Shown in pieces: positions 11,125 through 21,358 of a DNA stretch of 64,000 nt. Both the position numbers and the translations under genes were made by a program. The stretch is from assembly GCA_964016875.1 (NCBI GenBank), contig OZ024736.1:6951518-7015517 (forward strand), read 5' to 3'. The DNA comes from Fallopia convolvulus. Taxonomy: Eukaryota; Streptophyta; Magnoliopsida; Caryophyllales; Polygonaceae. The notes beneath the pieces are model-generated. The model saw only the letters and a program-made list of their open reading frames with translations, did not search any database and was not told where the DNA came from. How positions within the stretch are numbered: the stretch's first letter is position 1; each line of letters begins with the position of its first letter.

Positions 11125-11944
11125 TGAAACCCGAAATAAACCGTCGCTAGAAGACAAGGAACGAGATTTTATTGTTCGATTGTGCAAACACTTGATCTTT
11201 ATTTATTGTTTTATTACAGCAAGGTTACAAATTACGAGGTTACAAACCAACGAGGTTTACAAACAAACGAGATTTACACCTTAGACCTCCCAAGAGTATT
11301 CGAGATCTCGACCTAACAATGTTCGAGATCTCCTAATCGCTATGGGATTCTACCACCCACAGGGCACTCGATGGACTCTGGTGGCGAGGTTGAGTTTTGA
11401 GTTCGAGCATGGTGATGATGGCATGCGAGATGATGCAGCGAGGTCTTTGGTGTGAGTGAAGGCTTTCTGCGTGACTTGAAGTCTTTTTGTGGACTTCACT
11501 TGTTTGTAGCGAGGTCTTTTGACGGTGATTCAACACGTCGATTTTCAACGAGCAAGATAGTTCTTGAGTTCAAGATGTTTTTTCGACCCCTCTCTACCTA
11601 CGAGATTTTCCTCTATTTATAGAGAATTGAGGAGCCGAGTTTTGGCGTTCACTCGATGTGGGACGCCGGGATCAGGGCTTCTGATTAGTCCGAAGGTGAG
11701 GTAGCCGATGATTGGTTGGGGGAACGGTGACAGCTGAGTGGCCCAGACGGGCGGGGATGTCAGGCGAGTCGGCAACGAGGTTTAGACCTCATTCCCGAGG
11801 TTTTGGAAGACCTCGCGTGAACAGGGATTTTGTTTATTTAAAAGACGGGTCTGGTTGTGGGCCCCAAAATCCACCTTGAGAGTCCCGTCTGATCCGTTTA
11901 TTCCTTGTACCCCGGGCCCACTTCCTGTTCTACCATTTTGAACA
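11125..11944 (-). repeat. 5' LTR of the minus-strand Tat element
   Basis: In plus orientation it starts TGAAACCCGAAATAAACC and ends near GAACA (11944), giving TG...CA ends. A minus-strand TATA box (TATAAATA, 11614-11621) lies mid-LTR. The solo LTR at 27783-28638 shares the same order of motifs: GAAATAAACC at the start, the TATA box, and GAGGTTTAGACCTC near the end. The right boundary is estimated and could be off by several bases. Confidence 0.7.
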
Positions 11945-12270
11945 CCATAAATGTTAGAAAAAATCAAAAAATAAGAAATTTTATCAATCTAAAATTCTTA
12001 CTGAAGAAACTCAACTTGACACAATTCTCTTGCATATTGGACTCTGCTATTTTAATTCAACAATAAAATTAATTTTAGTTAAAAAGAAAATTAAAGTAGG
12101 GATTAATTATTTAACAAATGAAAAGAAAATACTCTAAAAAAATTAAAACAAAGTTCATTGATATGGGAAATAAAATTTCATACTTATGTTGAAGAGAACA
12201 TTAAAGTAAGTAATAAACACAAATCTAAGAATAGAAGACAATGGGAATGGAAAAAAACATGTACTGGTTG
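11945..12270. other. AT-rich spacer without recognised gene
   Basis: No open frame of note, no repeat structure and no recognisable motif between the Tat LTR and the LINE-derived fragment. Confidence 0.5.
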
Positions 12271-12650
12271 ATTCAAATTAAATACAGATGCGTCAAAAAC
12301 TAGAAATGGAAACACCTCAATCGAATTTGTCATTAGAAATAGTGAGGATAGGTTGCGAAAAAATGGGAGAACGATCGATCCTCAAAGCTGAAACATTAGC
12401 TTTATATAAAGGCCTCCAATTAGCAATCAAATCAGGCATACGCAAGTTGGAAATAGAAAGTGATAATTAGATCTTAATTAAAGCCTTACTTCGTGAGAGA
12501 ACTTGTCCTTGGGAAATCCAAATTTTAGCAACAGATTTTTTGATGTTGTGCTCCTCCTTGGAGGATTCGGTCATCTCTCACAAGTCACATCGAATGAAGT
12601 GCCAACTCTGTTGGTGACAAAATTGCAAAACTCTGCGCATTAGGCTATCA
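12271..12650 (+). pseudogene. LINE-type RNase H (RVT_3) remnant
   Basis: One frame at 12271 gives KLNTDASKTRNGNTSIEFVIRN, the start of the RNase H-like domain found at the end of plant non-LTR retrotransposons. After a frame change the next piece reads ILKAETLALYKGLQLAIKSG and KLEIESDN, then a stop, then more of the same domain (CPWEIQILATDF, VISHKSHRM). The order matches the family. It is a small decayed fragment of a LINE or of a stand-alone RNase H-like gene. Confidence 0.6.
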
Positions 12651-12711
12651 CCGAATGATGCTAGTGGTATTGAGTAATTTGACCCACTTACCAAATTATT
12701 ACTGTAAAAAA

Positions 12712-12832
12712 GGGTAAATTACATAAAACTACCCCTTATCTCAGGTCATTTAAAAGAAACCACCCTTTATTTCCCTTTTTTGTTCCAGAAAAACATCCCT
12801 TAAGTGGATTCCGTTTACATTAAGCCACCCCT
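12712..12832 (+). repeat. Left terminal inverted repeat of Pack-MULE
   Basis: Starts GGGTAAATTACATAAAACT and continues through ACCACCCTTTATTTC, TTAAGTGGATTCCGTTTACA and AAGCCACCC. Every block has a counterpart in reverse complement at 13582-13699. Confidence 0.75.
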
Positions 12833-13018
12833 CTCATTCTCTATCAATTATTCCGTTAAAAAAATTGTGAGGGGAATGCAAATTTGTTTTTCAATAGCTC
12901 AACTACGTCGTTTCTCATCAGACCATGCCAGTACCTTCCCCTTTACCCTCGGGGTTTCGTTTCATCTTCACCAACACACCTTCAAGAAGAATTCAATCGA
13001 AAAAAAATTAGTAAAAAA

Positions 13019-13490
13019 ATGGTGACAATCGTCTCTCTCCTTTCCTTAGGTTTTCTCTTCCTATTTCTTTACTCGTCGTCGGCGGAGCCTCTCCACTAGA
13101 TCACCGCCCATGGGGAGCTCAACAAATCCCCATCGGACTCCTCCCTAAAGAAGTTTGGGACTATTCTATCAATCACACATCTGGCGACTTTACCGTAAAC
13201 TTCGGGGACCTCTGCAAGATTACTCTCCCCTCCCGGTCATTACCTCACCATGTTTTCCAAGACAATCCGAGGCAAGATTGTCGCGAATCGAATCGTCAAT
13301 CTCGACGGGAATAGGGTTTGGGTGCTCTTTAAGCAGCGGGCCATCACCAGGATTCAAATGAACGGTGACGACTTGGTCTTCAAGATCGGGATGGTCTATC
13401 ACCGAGATTTGGATGAATGGTGACAACTTCAGATCTCGATTTATGACATAGACATGGATGAAAAAGACAAGGCGGCGATGGTGCTTTGGA
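13019..13490 (+). pseudogene. DUF538 gene fragment captured in Pack-MULE
   Basis: An ATG at 13019 opens a hydrophobic leader (MVTIVSLLSLGFLFLFLYSSS) resembling a signal peptide, as DUF538 proteins usually have. It is stopped at about 13097. In another frame PIGLLPKEVWDYSINHTSGDF and FGDLCKITLP follow, matching the conserved DUF538 start (PxGLLPxxV) and the Cys-containing strand. A further frame gives GKIVANRIVNLDGNRVWVLF and DDLVFKIGMVY, matching its middle and end. At least two frame changes and a stop make it non-coding. DUF538 proteins are small plant proteins of poorly known biochemical role. Confidence 0.65.
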
Positions 13491-13581
13491 GCGAGGCCAA
13501 AAAAGGGCTAAGCTTACAACTCTTATTTCACAAAACTACCTGCTTTCACGTTTTTTTAACGAAATATTTGACATGAAATAA

Positions 13582-13699
13582 GGTGGGTGGTTTAATGCAA
13601 ACGGAATGGACTTAAAGAGTGGTTTTCTACAAAAATTGAAATAAAAGGTGGTTTCTTACAAATGACCTAAAATAAGGGGTGGTTTTGTGCAATTTACCC
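13582..13699 (-). repeat. Right terminal inverted repeat of Pack-MULE
   Basis: Its reverse complement starts GGGTAAATTGCACAAAACC and keeps the block order of the left repeat, ending AAACCACCC. Confidence 0.75.
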
Positions 13700-14570
13700 A
13701 AAAAACATACGAGTTATGCAGCACACCCTATTTTAGTTTGCAGGTTTTATTTTACCTAATATTACAAAATAAGCCCAAAACCCTTATCCTTCAATTCTAT
13801 TCCTTCGGTCCTTCCTTCTTCAACTCTCCCCCGACAGTATTGAAGATTTTCACGACCGGCCGGCGACGATTCCTTCTCACCGTCATTCCTCTTCACTTCC
13901 GTCCACACCACACTCCATCATCGTCTCGCCGCACCGCCTCTCTAATATCCACACAATAATTGGCTGTGCGTTGCTTCTTTGCACACAAAAGATTTGCGTG
14001 CACATGTTTTATGCACGCCAGTGTTCGAAGTGCAAAGCGTTTTTGCACACGACTTAATTGTGTGCATAGTTGTTATTGCACGCAATCTGTGCACGTGCAT
14101 ATACAATTCCGAAAATTGAAAAAACGCTTTATGAAAATTTAACGTACCATTGAATCTCGACTATATAATTTGTCGTGAGAACTTTTTCATTGTCACTCGA
14201 CATTCGTTAAGAAATAACTATATAGAGAAATTTAGATTTGAATTAGGGTTTCAGACCCTAAAGAATATGGAAAAGAGAGGAAAAATATGTTTTGACTAAT
14301 TTTATAATTTTTAATAAATTGAATGTTGCAAACTAATGTTATAGAGCGGTGCATGGCATAACATGGGCAAAAAAAATCTAAGCAGCTGCGGTAGAGTGTG
14401 GGCATGACCACGCTACACCCTCACCCCCTTCTACTTCCGGATTTAGTTCCAGTGGAGTTGTGAAAAAACTCCATCGATAGAGTTGAGACGATCCTAACCG
14501 TTAATTAACAATTCAACGTCTAAGATTGGATTCTTCTCTCTCCATATCAACTTATATTTTTTTCTTTTTA
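13700..14570. other. Intergenic, no recognised gene
   Basis: Contains short unsupported frames only. The segment lies upstream of the WOX13-like gene and probably includes part of its promoter, but I see no confident regulatory motif. Confidence 0.5.
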
Positions 14571-14811
14571 AGTTTTTTTTGACGGGTTCATTAAATTCCT
14601 ATAGGATTTTAGTAACTTCACCCATAAAGTTATTTATGAACTCCACGGGAACAACACACCCTACTTCCCCCTTCCTCCTTTTTGTCTTTAATTGCGCGTC
14701 TCCCGACAAGATTTTCTCCTCTTTACTTTTCAGTTTTCATCTAGAAAGAGGGGGAGAGAAAGAGAGAGATCGTGCATGATCAAGTTCAACTGAGAGCGAA
14801 CTCGGAGAGAA

Positions 14812-16580
14812 ATGATGGAGTGGGAGAAGCAGATGCAACCGCAACCACCAGCGGCCAACCAATTTGGCGACGCCGGAGACGCCGGCGGAAGCAACGGAAG
14901 CGCCGCCTCCGGAGGCGTTGGCGGTGCTCTGTACGTCAAGGTGATGACAGACGAACAACTCGAAGTCCTTCGCACTCAAATTGCCGTCTACGCTTCCATT
15001 TGCGAGCAGCTCGTTGAGATGCACAAGGCCATTACTACTCAGCAAGATCTGGCCGGTCACTCTCTTTCTCTCTCTCTCTCTCTCTGTTAATTTAAAAAGT
15101 AATTCCTTCTCGTGTCCTGTAGCGTCCGTACAAGCTTTTCACTGCTGGTTTTTATTGCTTTTCTTACCAGTCGGATCCGATGCTTATTTGCGCATTCATT
15201 GGCTTTAGTTTAATCGTCTACTACAATAGTTTAATTTGCTTTGACGATTGAGCTCGATTTTGAGTCCAATTTCCCACTGTTGCCAAGAATTTATTAATCC
15301 AGTGTTTTCTCTCTCTCAGCTTAATTTTGTCCATCGGCTTCACCTGTTTCTTGCATTTAATGAGATAAATGTGATTAGTGTATGCTGGGATTGCTGGATC
15401 TTGAAATTCGAGTTGAAATCTAAGCTAATACCTCATGTATCGTGTCTCTTGGCTGTGGTTTCTTCTCGAATTATCATTATCTGAGTCTATAAGGATGTTG
15501 TTCCCCTTTGATGATGCACTTACACGCTCCATTTGAACAATTAATAGATGACTGTTTATGTTTTGTGCTGAAAATTTGTTGGACTTAAATAAAAGGCTTG
15601 TAATTGCGCCCTTTGAAAATTTGAAAGAAACTTATTCTGGCTGTGAATCTTAAGGGCCCGGAAGATATTGCTTTAATACTTACTTGTGGCTAGAATCAGA
15701 TTAAGGTTGGCCTTGGAGTGATTGCCAAATCACTTACCCTGTGTTAATCGATCCTATATTCTGTTTTGAATATGTTAATTTTATCTAATGGAGATTGAAT
15801 CTGTATGATAAATTTTGGATAGTGGGATTAAAACCTGTCGTTGTTGCTACCACAGGAGTGAGACTGGGAAATTTGTACTGTGATCCCTTGGTTACATCAA
15901 TTGGCCACAAAATTACAGCTAGACAAAGATGGACCCCAACACCTGTGCAGCTTCAAATTCTTGAGCGCATCTTTGATCAAGGCACAGGAACTCCGAGCAA
16001 ACAGAAGATAAAGGATATAACTGCTGACTTGTCTCAACATGGACAGATTTCTGAAACAAATGTCTATAATTGGTTCCAAAACCGGCGCGCTAGATCAAAG
16101 CGGAAGCAGTTAAATGGACCAAACAATGCTGAATCAGAGGTTGAGACCGATGTTGAGTCTCCCAAAGAAAAGAAGACAAAACCCGAGAATTTCCAACCAG
16201 GCGGCTCTGAAGACCACTGCTACCAAGGCCAAGAGATGAACTCTGAGATCCGCTCCGTTGATCTGCACTCCAATAAAGTCGAGCCCATGTTTCCATCCGA
16301 TGGAACTGTGAAACCTTCCCAGAATTTAGGCCAAATGGCTTTCTATGAAAGCATAATGGAGAATTCAAGTAATAAACTTGTGTTCATTGGTCTATCATAA
16401 TCATATCAATGGTTTCAATCGTCTTTCTCCATCTCGTCCTCATTTTCACCTTTAATTCTTTTCAATCTTACCTCGTAAAAAATGGCCAATGCAGGGATCG
16501 ATCACTTTATTGGAAAGATGGAAGTTCCAGGGAACTATAACCCCTACCAATCTGGAGAAGATTACAGCATGTCAGGCTGA
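14812..16580 (+). CDS. WOX13-like: WUSCHEL-related homeobox protein, WOX13 clade (3 exons)
   Basis: Predicted exons are 14812-15055, 15856-16368 and 16495-16580, joined by GT...AG introns and giving 280 residues. The start MMEWEKQMQP and the exon-1 block VMTDEQLEVLRTQIAVYASICEQL are typical of the WOX13 (ancient) clade. The homeodomain lies in exon 2, from KITARQRWTPTP to RRARSKRKQ, with helix-3 residues NVYNWFQNRRA. There is no WUS box, as expected for this clade. Exon 3 gives IDHFIGKMEVPG and the conserved end GEDYSMSG. The length is close to the 268 residues of Arabidopsis WOX13. The protein is a nuclear DNA-binding transcription factor; the clade is linked to fruit, root and callus development. 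All splice phases match and no disabling change is seen, so it is likely functional. It stands alone between transposon-derived regions. Confidence 0.9.
15059..15087. repeat. (CT)n tract at the start of WOX13 intron 1
   Basis: A CT-rich microsatellite starting three bases after the predicted GT donor of intron 1 (15056-15855). Confidence 0.85.
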
Positions 16581-17959
16581 TGTTTTTTGAACTCACCCTG
16601 GCTTATTTTCTTCTCCTAACAGGAGCATCTGAAGAATTGCAGAACTAGAAGCCAAGCCAAAATCTGATAGAGGTTTTCGTGCTAGGTAGCAGTTAAAGCA
16701 AAACGAACTGTATTTTTTGTGCTTGAAATTATAAACTATTTTCTATAGCCGACTGTTTATACGTATATTGCATATTTCAGAATTGTGTGACCTTACCAGC
16801 ATGACTAGTTTGTCTATTTATGTATTGTTCCTGAAGGTCGCGGTCTTCTTCTTTCTTTCTGAAGCTGCTCTCTACGGAAGAGTATGATGGGGGAAGGCAT
16901 GTTTGTCATCTTTTGTTTTTGGGAATGACCAAGTTTCTGCTTGTTTTGTGTTGGCAAGTTTGTATTTGGATACACAACTGGAATTTGAATGTTTCTGATG
17001 TATGTTTTTCGTGTGTTTGGAATCCTAGTTTGGCTCTGAATTGACGTTTACCCTTATAACCTTGTCTCGTTACTACAAATCCGAATCATTCAGAAAGTTC
17101 AAGTGATCATTTACAAGGGGCTTCAAGCTCTGGGTGTTGGTTTGTTTGATTTTGTCATTTTGTTATACATAAGATTTGCTGCTTTTGTCCAACAACACAT
17201 GTAAAAAGAAGAACATTTTTAGGAGCTCATAGGAGTGTAACTAAAATCTAAAAACCCTCCATTTTGTTTTGCTTATGTAGTTCATTACTAGGTCCAAACT
17301 AATCAGTAGCCCTCTTCTTAATCTTATGTTTGATTCTCTTCTGTCATCTTCAGGTCTCAATCTTCCTCCGCCTACCTCTAATCTTTCACCATTGAAACTG
17401 CCTATTTGAGAGAGCCAGCAACTATTAAGGAATACATTTTTCTCTTTTGTTTGTTTGGTTTCTCTTTTATGGTAGGTTTTTCCTATTTGATTTTATTTGT
17501 TGCTTCCAAATATGATTGATCAAATGCAGTGCAAATTCCAGGTACGAGTGAGGGTCTTATTCCTATGCATGGCATCTGTTACAAAGGATATGGGCCTTTC
17601 TGGGATCCCTAGCTGGCTGAACTACTTGGTTTACGACATTTATGATTTCCTACCTGGTCCTAGTGTGAATGAAACTTGGATTACGACATGTATGATTTAC
17701 TTCCTGGACGGAGCTTTTATAATCCTGTGTTTTATTGATTATGTGTATTTCTAATCTTATTTTGATCCTTGTTATTGTTAGATTTCAAAGAGAAGCAAAA
17801 CAAAGGAAAAATTTTTTATCAAGAAAGAAAATTTCATGATTGAGTCTCTCTCAGAGAACAAGGTTGAAGTGTACAGGAAGAACTCATTTCAACTCTTAAA
17901 AAAAACCGACTACGACAGTGGACGGTCCTTTTATAAGACCAAGAATGATGAAAGAAACC
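16581..17959. other. WOX13 3' region and intergenic spacer
   Basis: Probably starts with the 3' untranslated region of the homeobox gene. The rest is T-rich. Small frames (for example 17497-17754) show no known domain, and I find no repeat boundary. Confidence 0.5.
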
Positions 17960-18160
17960 TGGTAGTGCACAAATTCGTCGGGTGTACTAATTGTGTCTTT
18001 CTTTACTCTTCTCCTTAAACAAACTTCAAATCTCTTTCAAGACTTGCAAAACAATAGAATAATGGGGTGGGTCCCTTAATCCACCTCTGATGCCTAAGTT
18101 GAAAATGGCTCAAAATTATCGAATGTGTATCGAGATCCTTGCTCTTCCATATATTTGTAT
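17960..18160 (-). repeat. Left (3') LTR of deleted Tat-like element, partial
   Basis: About 170 bp align by eye with 20505-20680: AAATTCGTCG, CTAATTGTGTC, TTCAAATCTC and GGGGTGGG occur in the same order. Beyond about 18140 the two copies diverge and the boundary is unclear. Confidence 0.5.
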
Positions 18161-18652
18161 ATTCGTACATCCATATTTTCGTACATGAGATCCTTGCTCT
18201 TCCATATATTCATATATGAGCTATTTTTCTCGGTACAGAGTGTTTCATCGACGTAACGTTTTTTATGCAAGTCTCAATTTTAATGTAAAAAATGACTTTT
18301 ATTAAAAAATTTATGAAGTTTGTTAGACATCTATAGATAAACTAAAATATAAAAAGCAAAAGTTCTTAGGGTCTCATCAAAAACATGTAGGAAAAAGAGT
18401 GTCATATCCTATCAAATGATCATAGAGACGAGTCCCACGTGTGTGGGCCCTCGAGTATTGTCTACAACCATTAGCTGCACTAGGTCCTGCATTAGTCGAC
18501 TGGTCACCCCGCACGTGCATGGTTTAGGCTGGTGCACTGCGTGAGCATAAACGAGCCTCTAACTGATTAGCTCGTACTCAAACCATACCTTCTCCAACGA
18601 CAAACTAGATCATCTAGTTAAGGGTTCATGGTACCACCTCCATGACACGGAT

Positions 18653-18690
18653 CCAGGGCCTTCCTAGAATTGAGTTATACAGCGTAAGAA
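18653..18690 (-). pseudogene. Protease scrap (second conserved block)
   Basis: The minus strand encodes LYNSILGRPWIRVM, the conserved YNxILGRPWL block at the end of retroelement proteases. It lies less than 100 bp from the end of the gag frame, so most of the protease and spacer have been lost. Confidence 0.55.
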
Positions 18691-18781
18691 CGTCTACCAT
18701 AAATGCGTTGATTAAAAACCGTATAAGTAGCCATTGCATGCTTCACTGCCTTCCCCGAGGCACATCGTCCATCGTCGCGGC

Positions 18782-19369
18782 CTACTCCATCCATTGGCCT
18801 TTGTTGGGCGTTAGTGATGGATGCCTCGACTTCAGGTTTGCCTTCTCCAGCCTCGTAAATTGCCTAACTTGCTCCTGCAACTTGATCATTCTAATAGGGA
18901 TCCTGAGTCTCAAATCTTCCCTTAACCGGCTACCTTGAGGCAACGCTCTCTTAAAAATTGTAATGGCCGTCTTCTCGTCGCAGTAATCGATTTTCGAGTA
19001 GCACTCTACAAATCTATTCGAAAATTGCCTCAAGCTTCCCTTCTCCTTCTTTAAGCCAAACAAAGTGTTTAAGGAGACTGAATCCCTAATGTTTGCAATG
19101 TAGTGCCTGGCGAAATCGGTGGCTAATTGGCTTCGAGATTTGATGGAATTTGGATTTACCGTTTGGAACCACTTTGTTGCTCCTTTCCCTAATATCCTCG
19201 GGAACATCTTACACATAATTGCGATGTAGTTGACTAGGTCAGGATGGCCATCATAAAGGTCAAAAGTCGGTAGAGAGAACTTAGTTAGTGGGTTCGCCTT
19301 CTGGATATCCTTATGGAATTGAGTAGAAGTCAATAACGCCAACTTTTGCTCCAGTTGTTCTTGAGTCAA
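18782..19369 (-). pseudogene. Gag (Retrotrans_gag) of deleted Tat-like element
   Basis: The 195-codon frame has the capsid-domain signature: FSLPTFDLYDGHPDLVNYI, MFPRILGKGATKWFQTV, SRSQLATDFARHY and GSLRQFSNRFVECYSKI. This order matches gag of the Tat lineage. The N-terminal part of gag would lie at 19370-20400, which shows only short pieces. No zinc knuckle follows. Capsid protein would package element RNA, but without polymerase this copy is dead or at best dependent on a relative. Confidence 0.8.
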
Positions 19370-20480
19370 TTGCAGGACATGTCTTGGGCTCTTAACAAGT
19401 TAAGAAGCCTCCTTTCGATTTTTTCAATGGCTCGACTTTTCCTATTCGTACCACGATCCTAAACGACTCTGCCCAAGCGATCACTGTCGTTGCTCTCGTC
19501 GTCGCGAATCCTCTCATGGAGCCGCCTCCCCTGGCTATACGCCCACCGCTGCCCTTTTTCCGTTCCAACCATCTCGACCATCCGACCCCTCTAAGCTGTC
19601 TAAAGGGGACCCGCAGTCATCTTGGTTCTAACATCGTCCATGGGTATCACTAGCCCACCGATCATGGGATCTCCAAGCCCTTTTCTAGGACGGCACATCT
19701 TCTAGGGTCTCTTCGGCATCCGCATTGTATAGATTGCGGTACTCTCGGTGTCCTTGCGACACCCTACGATTGCTATCGTAGTCAGGATGCTTCATTGAAA
19801 TCGACAATTTCAATGACACTTGTGAGCCTACATTTGATCCCGACCGTCTCGGTCTCATTAACGGGGCATTTTCGTTGTATTTTGTTCATTGCATACTTTA
19901 AACGATCAACTTCTTTGAGCGTCCCAAGTCAGGCTTTAAGACGAGAGTGATCGACCTAGCCCGCTCGTTATCATGCAGCGGTGTTTTTAGGGTCGCGATC
20001 AACTTCGTATTGCATTCGTTATCCGTCGTAGTCGAGGCGTTGATTGGACCGGAAAGTTAGGAGCCACCGTTTGTTCCTCCAATCACCGCTTCGCACTTCA
20101 CCACTACATCCGCCACTAACAAACCTGGCCATGTCCCATGCCCCTGCGCTCGGTAGTGCACTCGCCACACTCACGATGAGTCCTGGTTCGGTAATCCCCG
20201 CGCAAGCAATCGCGCTCGTGCGCACTCGCTCAACCGCCCTCGAGCCTTGGTCACTCACCGACGTCACTCAACTCGGTGTCGTCGCCGATGTCCTCCGATG
20301 GAACGATGGTCTCCCACAATGGCTGATTACCACCCTCCGTCTCAATGAAGCCCGCTTGTAGGGCTAAAGTTTCGTCGTTAGTGATTTCTTCTCCGCAAGA
20401 AACATCGATTCTTCTTCAAGAATCAACTCCATCCATAACCATCTTTTCAACTCAACTATGAAATTCATGGGCCTTTGTAT

Positions 20481-20504
20481 CCGCTTCCCAAAGATGGTGC
20501 TAAT
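20481..20504 (-). other. Primer-binding site of deleted Tat-like element
   Basis: The minus strand reads AGCACCATCTTTGGGAAGCGG directly after the LTR end. It is a few bases from the GGCGCCATCTGTGGGAA class of sites used by Tat elements. Confidence 0.6.
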
Positions 20505-20790
20505 TGTTAGTGCAGAAATTCGTCGAGTGCACTAATTGTGTCCCTTATTCCTCTCCTTGAACAACCTTCAAATCTCCTTCAAGACATGCAAAACAATGGA
20601 ACAAGGGGGTGGGACCCCTTAATCCACCTAAAAGTTCAAAGTCAGAAAGGGCTTAAAATTGTGAATGTGTGTCGAGAAAAGAATATTCGAGCAAGCGCAA
20701 AAACGTACGTTCTAGCAAAACTGGCCTACCATATTTAAAGGAGAGATGGAACAAGCCCATTGGGGATCAACCGACTATATTGTTTACTTG
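20505..20790 (-). repeat. Right (5') LTR of deleted Tat-like element
   Basis: Begins TGTTAGTGCAG next to the primer-binding site and shares its first 170 bp with 17960-18130. The right end is uncertain. Confidence 0.5.
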
Positions 20791-20799
20791 ACAAGCAAT

Positions 20800-21358
20800 C
20801 TAAAATTCTACATTATTTTTAGATAGAATCTTTACTTCCCAATCCATTAAATTATCGTACTTAAATAATTAAAAAAACACAATTAAAAATATAGATAATT
20901 ACCCATATGTAAAGATAATAAATATCCTAAAATATTAATATTACACAAGACACGTTAATTATCATGCAAAATATTGACAATAGATAAATAGTATAAACAA
21001 TAATTAATTACCAAAAATATCCACACACAAAATTTATGAAAAAAAAAATAACAAAAAACAGAATTTCAACTCTATCATTAAGGGGGAGAAATGCATACAA
21101 AAAACAACACATTATTTTCTTTTCGAAAAACCAAAACTATATTACATCAGGGTTTACCAAAAAAAAAAACAGAATTTCACGTTATTACATACTTTGAGCA
21201 AAGCAAAAGAAAATAATAAAACACCGTACCAAGTAATTCCTGAGTGATATTCAAAATCAATAAACGGAAAAATGCAATCAAACAACATATTAGCCTTTTT
21301 CTTGATGTTACTCATCTGAGTACCTATTCTTTCAACATTGCACTTCTCCTTGGCATTA
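20800..21358. other. AT-rich spacer and SRPK 3' region
   Basis: Very AT-rich, with short A and T runs and no open frame of note. The part nearest 21358 is probably the 3' untranslated region of the kinase gene on the minus strand. Confidence 0.5.

Larger units (their letters stand above)
4906..11944 (-). mobile_element. Defective Tat-lineage Ty3/gypsy retrotransposon (minus strand)
   Basis: From right to left the parts are a 5' LTR (11125-11944), primer-binding site, gag, an Asn-rich gag tail, protease, reverse transcriptase, RNase H including a second archaeal-type domain, integrase, and two minisatellites. This order and the extra RNase H are diagnostic of the Tat/Ogre lineage. The 3' LTR is absent in this window; the Tekay-like LTR abuts the minisatellites at 4905. 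Several stops and frameshifts make it non-functional. Confidence 0.85.
12712..13699. mobile_element. Pack-MULE-like element with long terminal inverted repeats
   Basis: Inverted repeats of about 120 bp bound the segment: GGGTAAATTACATAAAAC at the left and its near-complement ending TTTACCC at the right, roughly 85% alike by eye. Between them lies a broken copy of a host-type gene (DUF538) with no transposase. Long inverted repeats around a captured gene fragment define Pack-MULEs. The flanks share only a run of six A, so the expected 9-11 bp TSD is not clear. Confidence 0.7.
17960..20800 (-). mobile_element. Deleted Tat-like retrotransposon (minus strand)
   Basis: Related LTR-end sequences occur at 17960 (TGGTAGTGCACAAATTCGTC) and 20505 (TGTTAGTGCAGAAATTCGTC), in the same orientation. 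A Tat-type primer-binding site lies just left of the second, and a gag region on the minus strand lies between. Only a scrap of protease follows gag and no polymerase is left. It is therefore a deletion derivative of about 2.8 kb. The outer right boundary (about 20780-20800) is a guess. Confidence 0.6.

Noticed and set aside
17497..17754. 85-codon frame downstream of WOX13
   Set aside because: No recognisable domain, no neighbouring gene context and hydrophobic low-information sequence.
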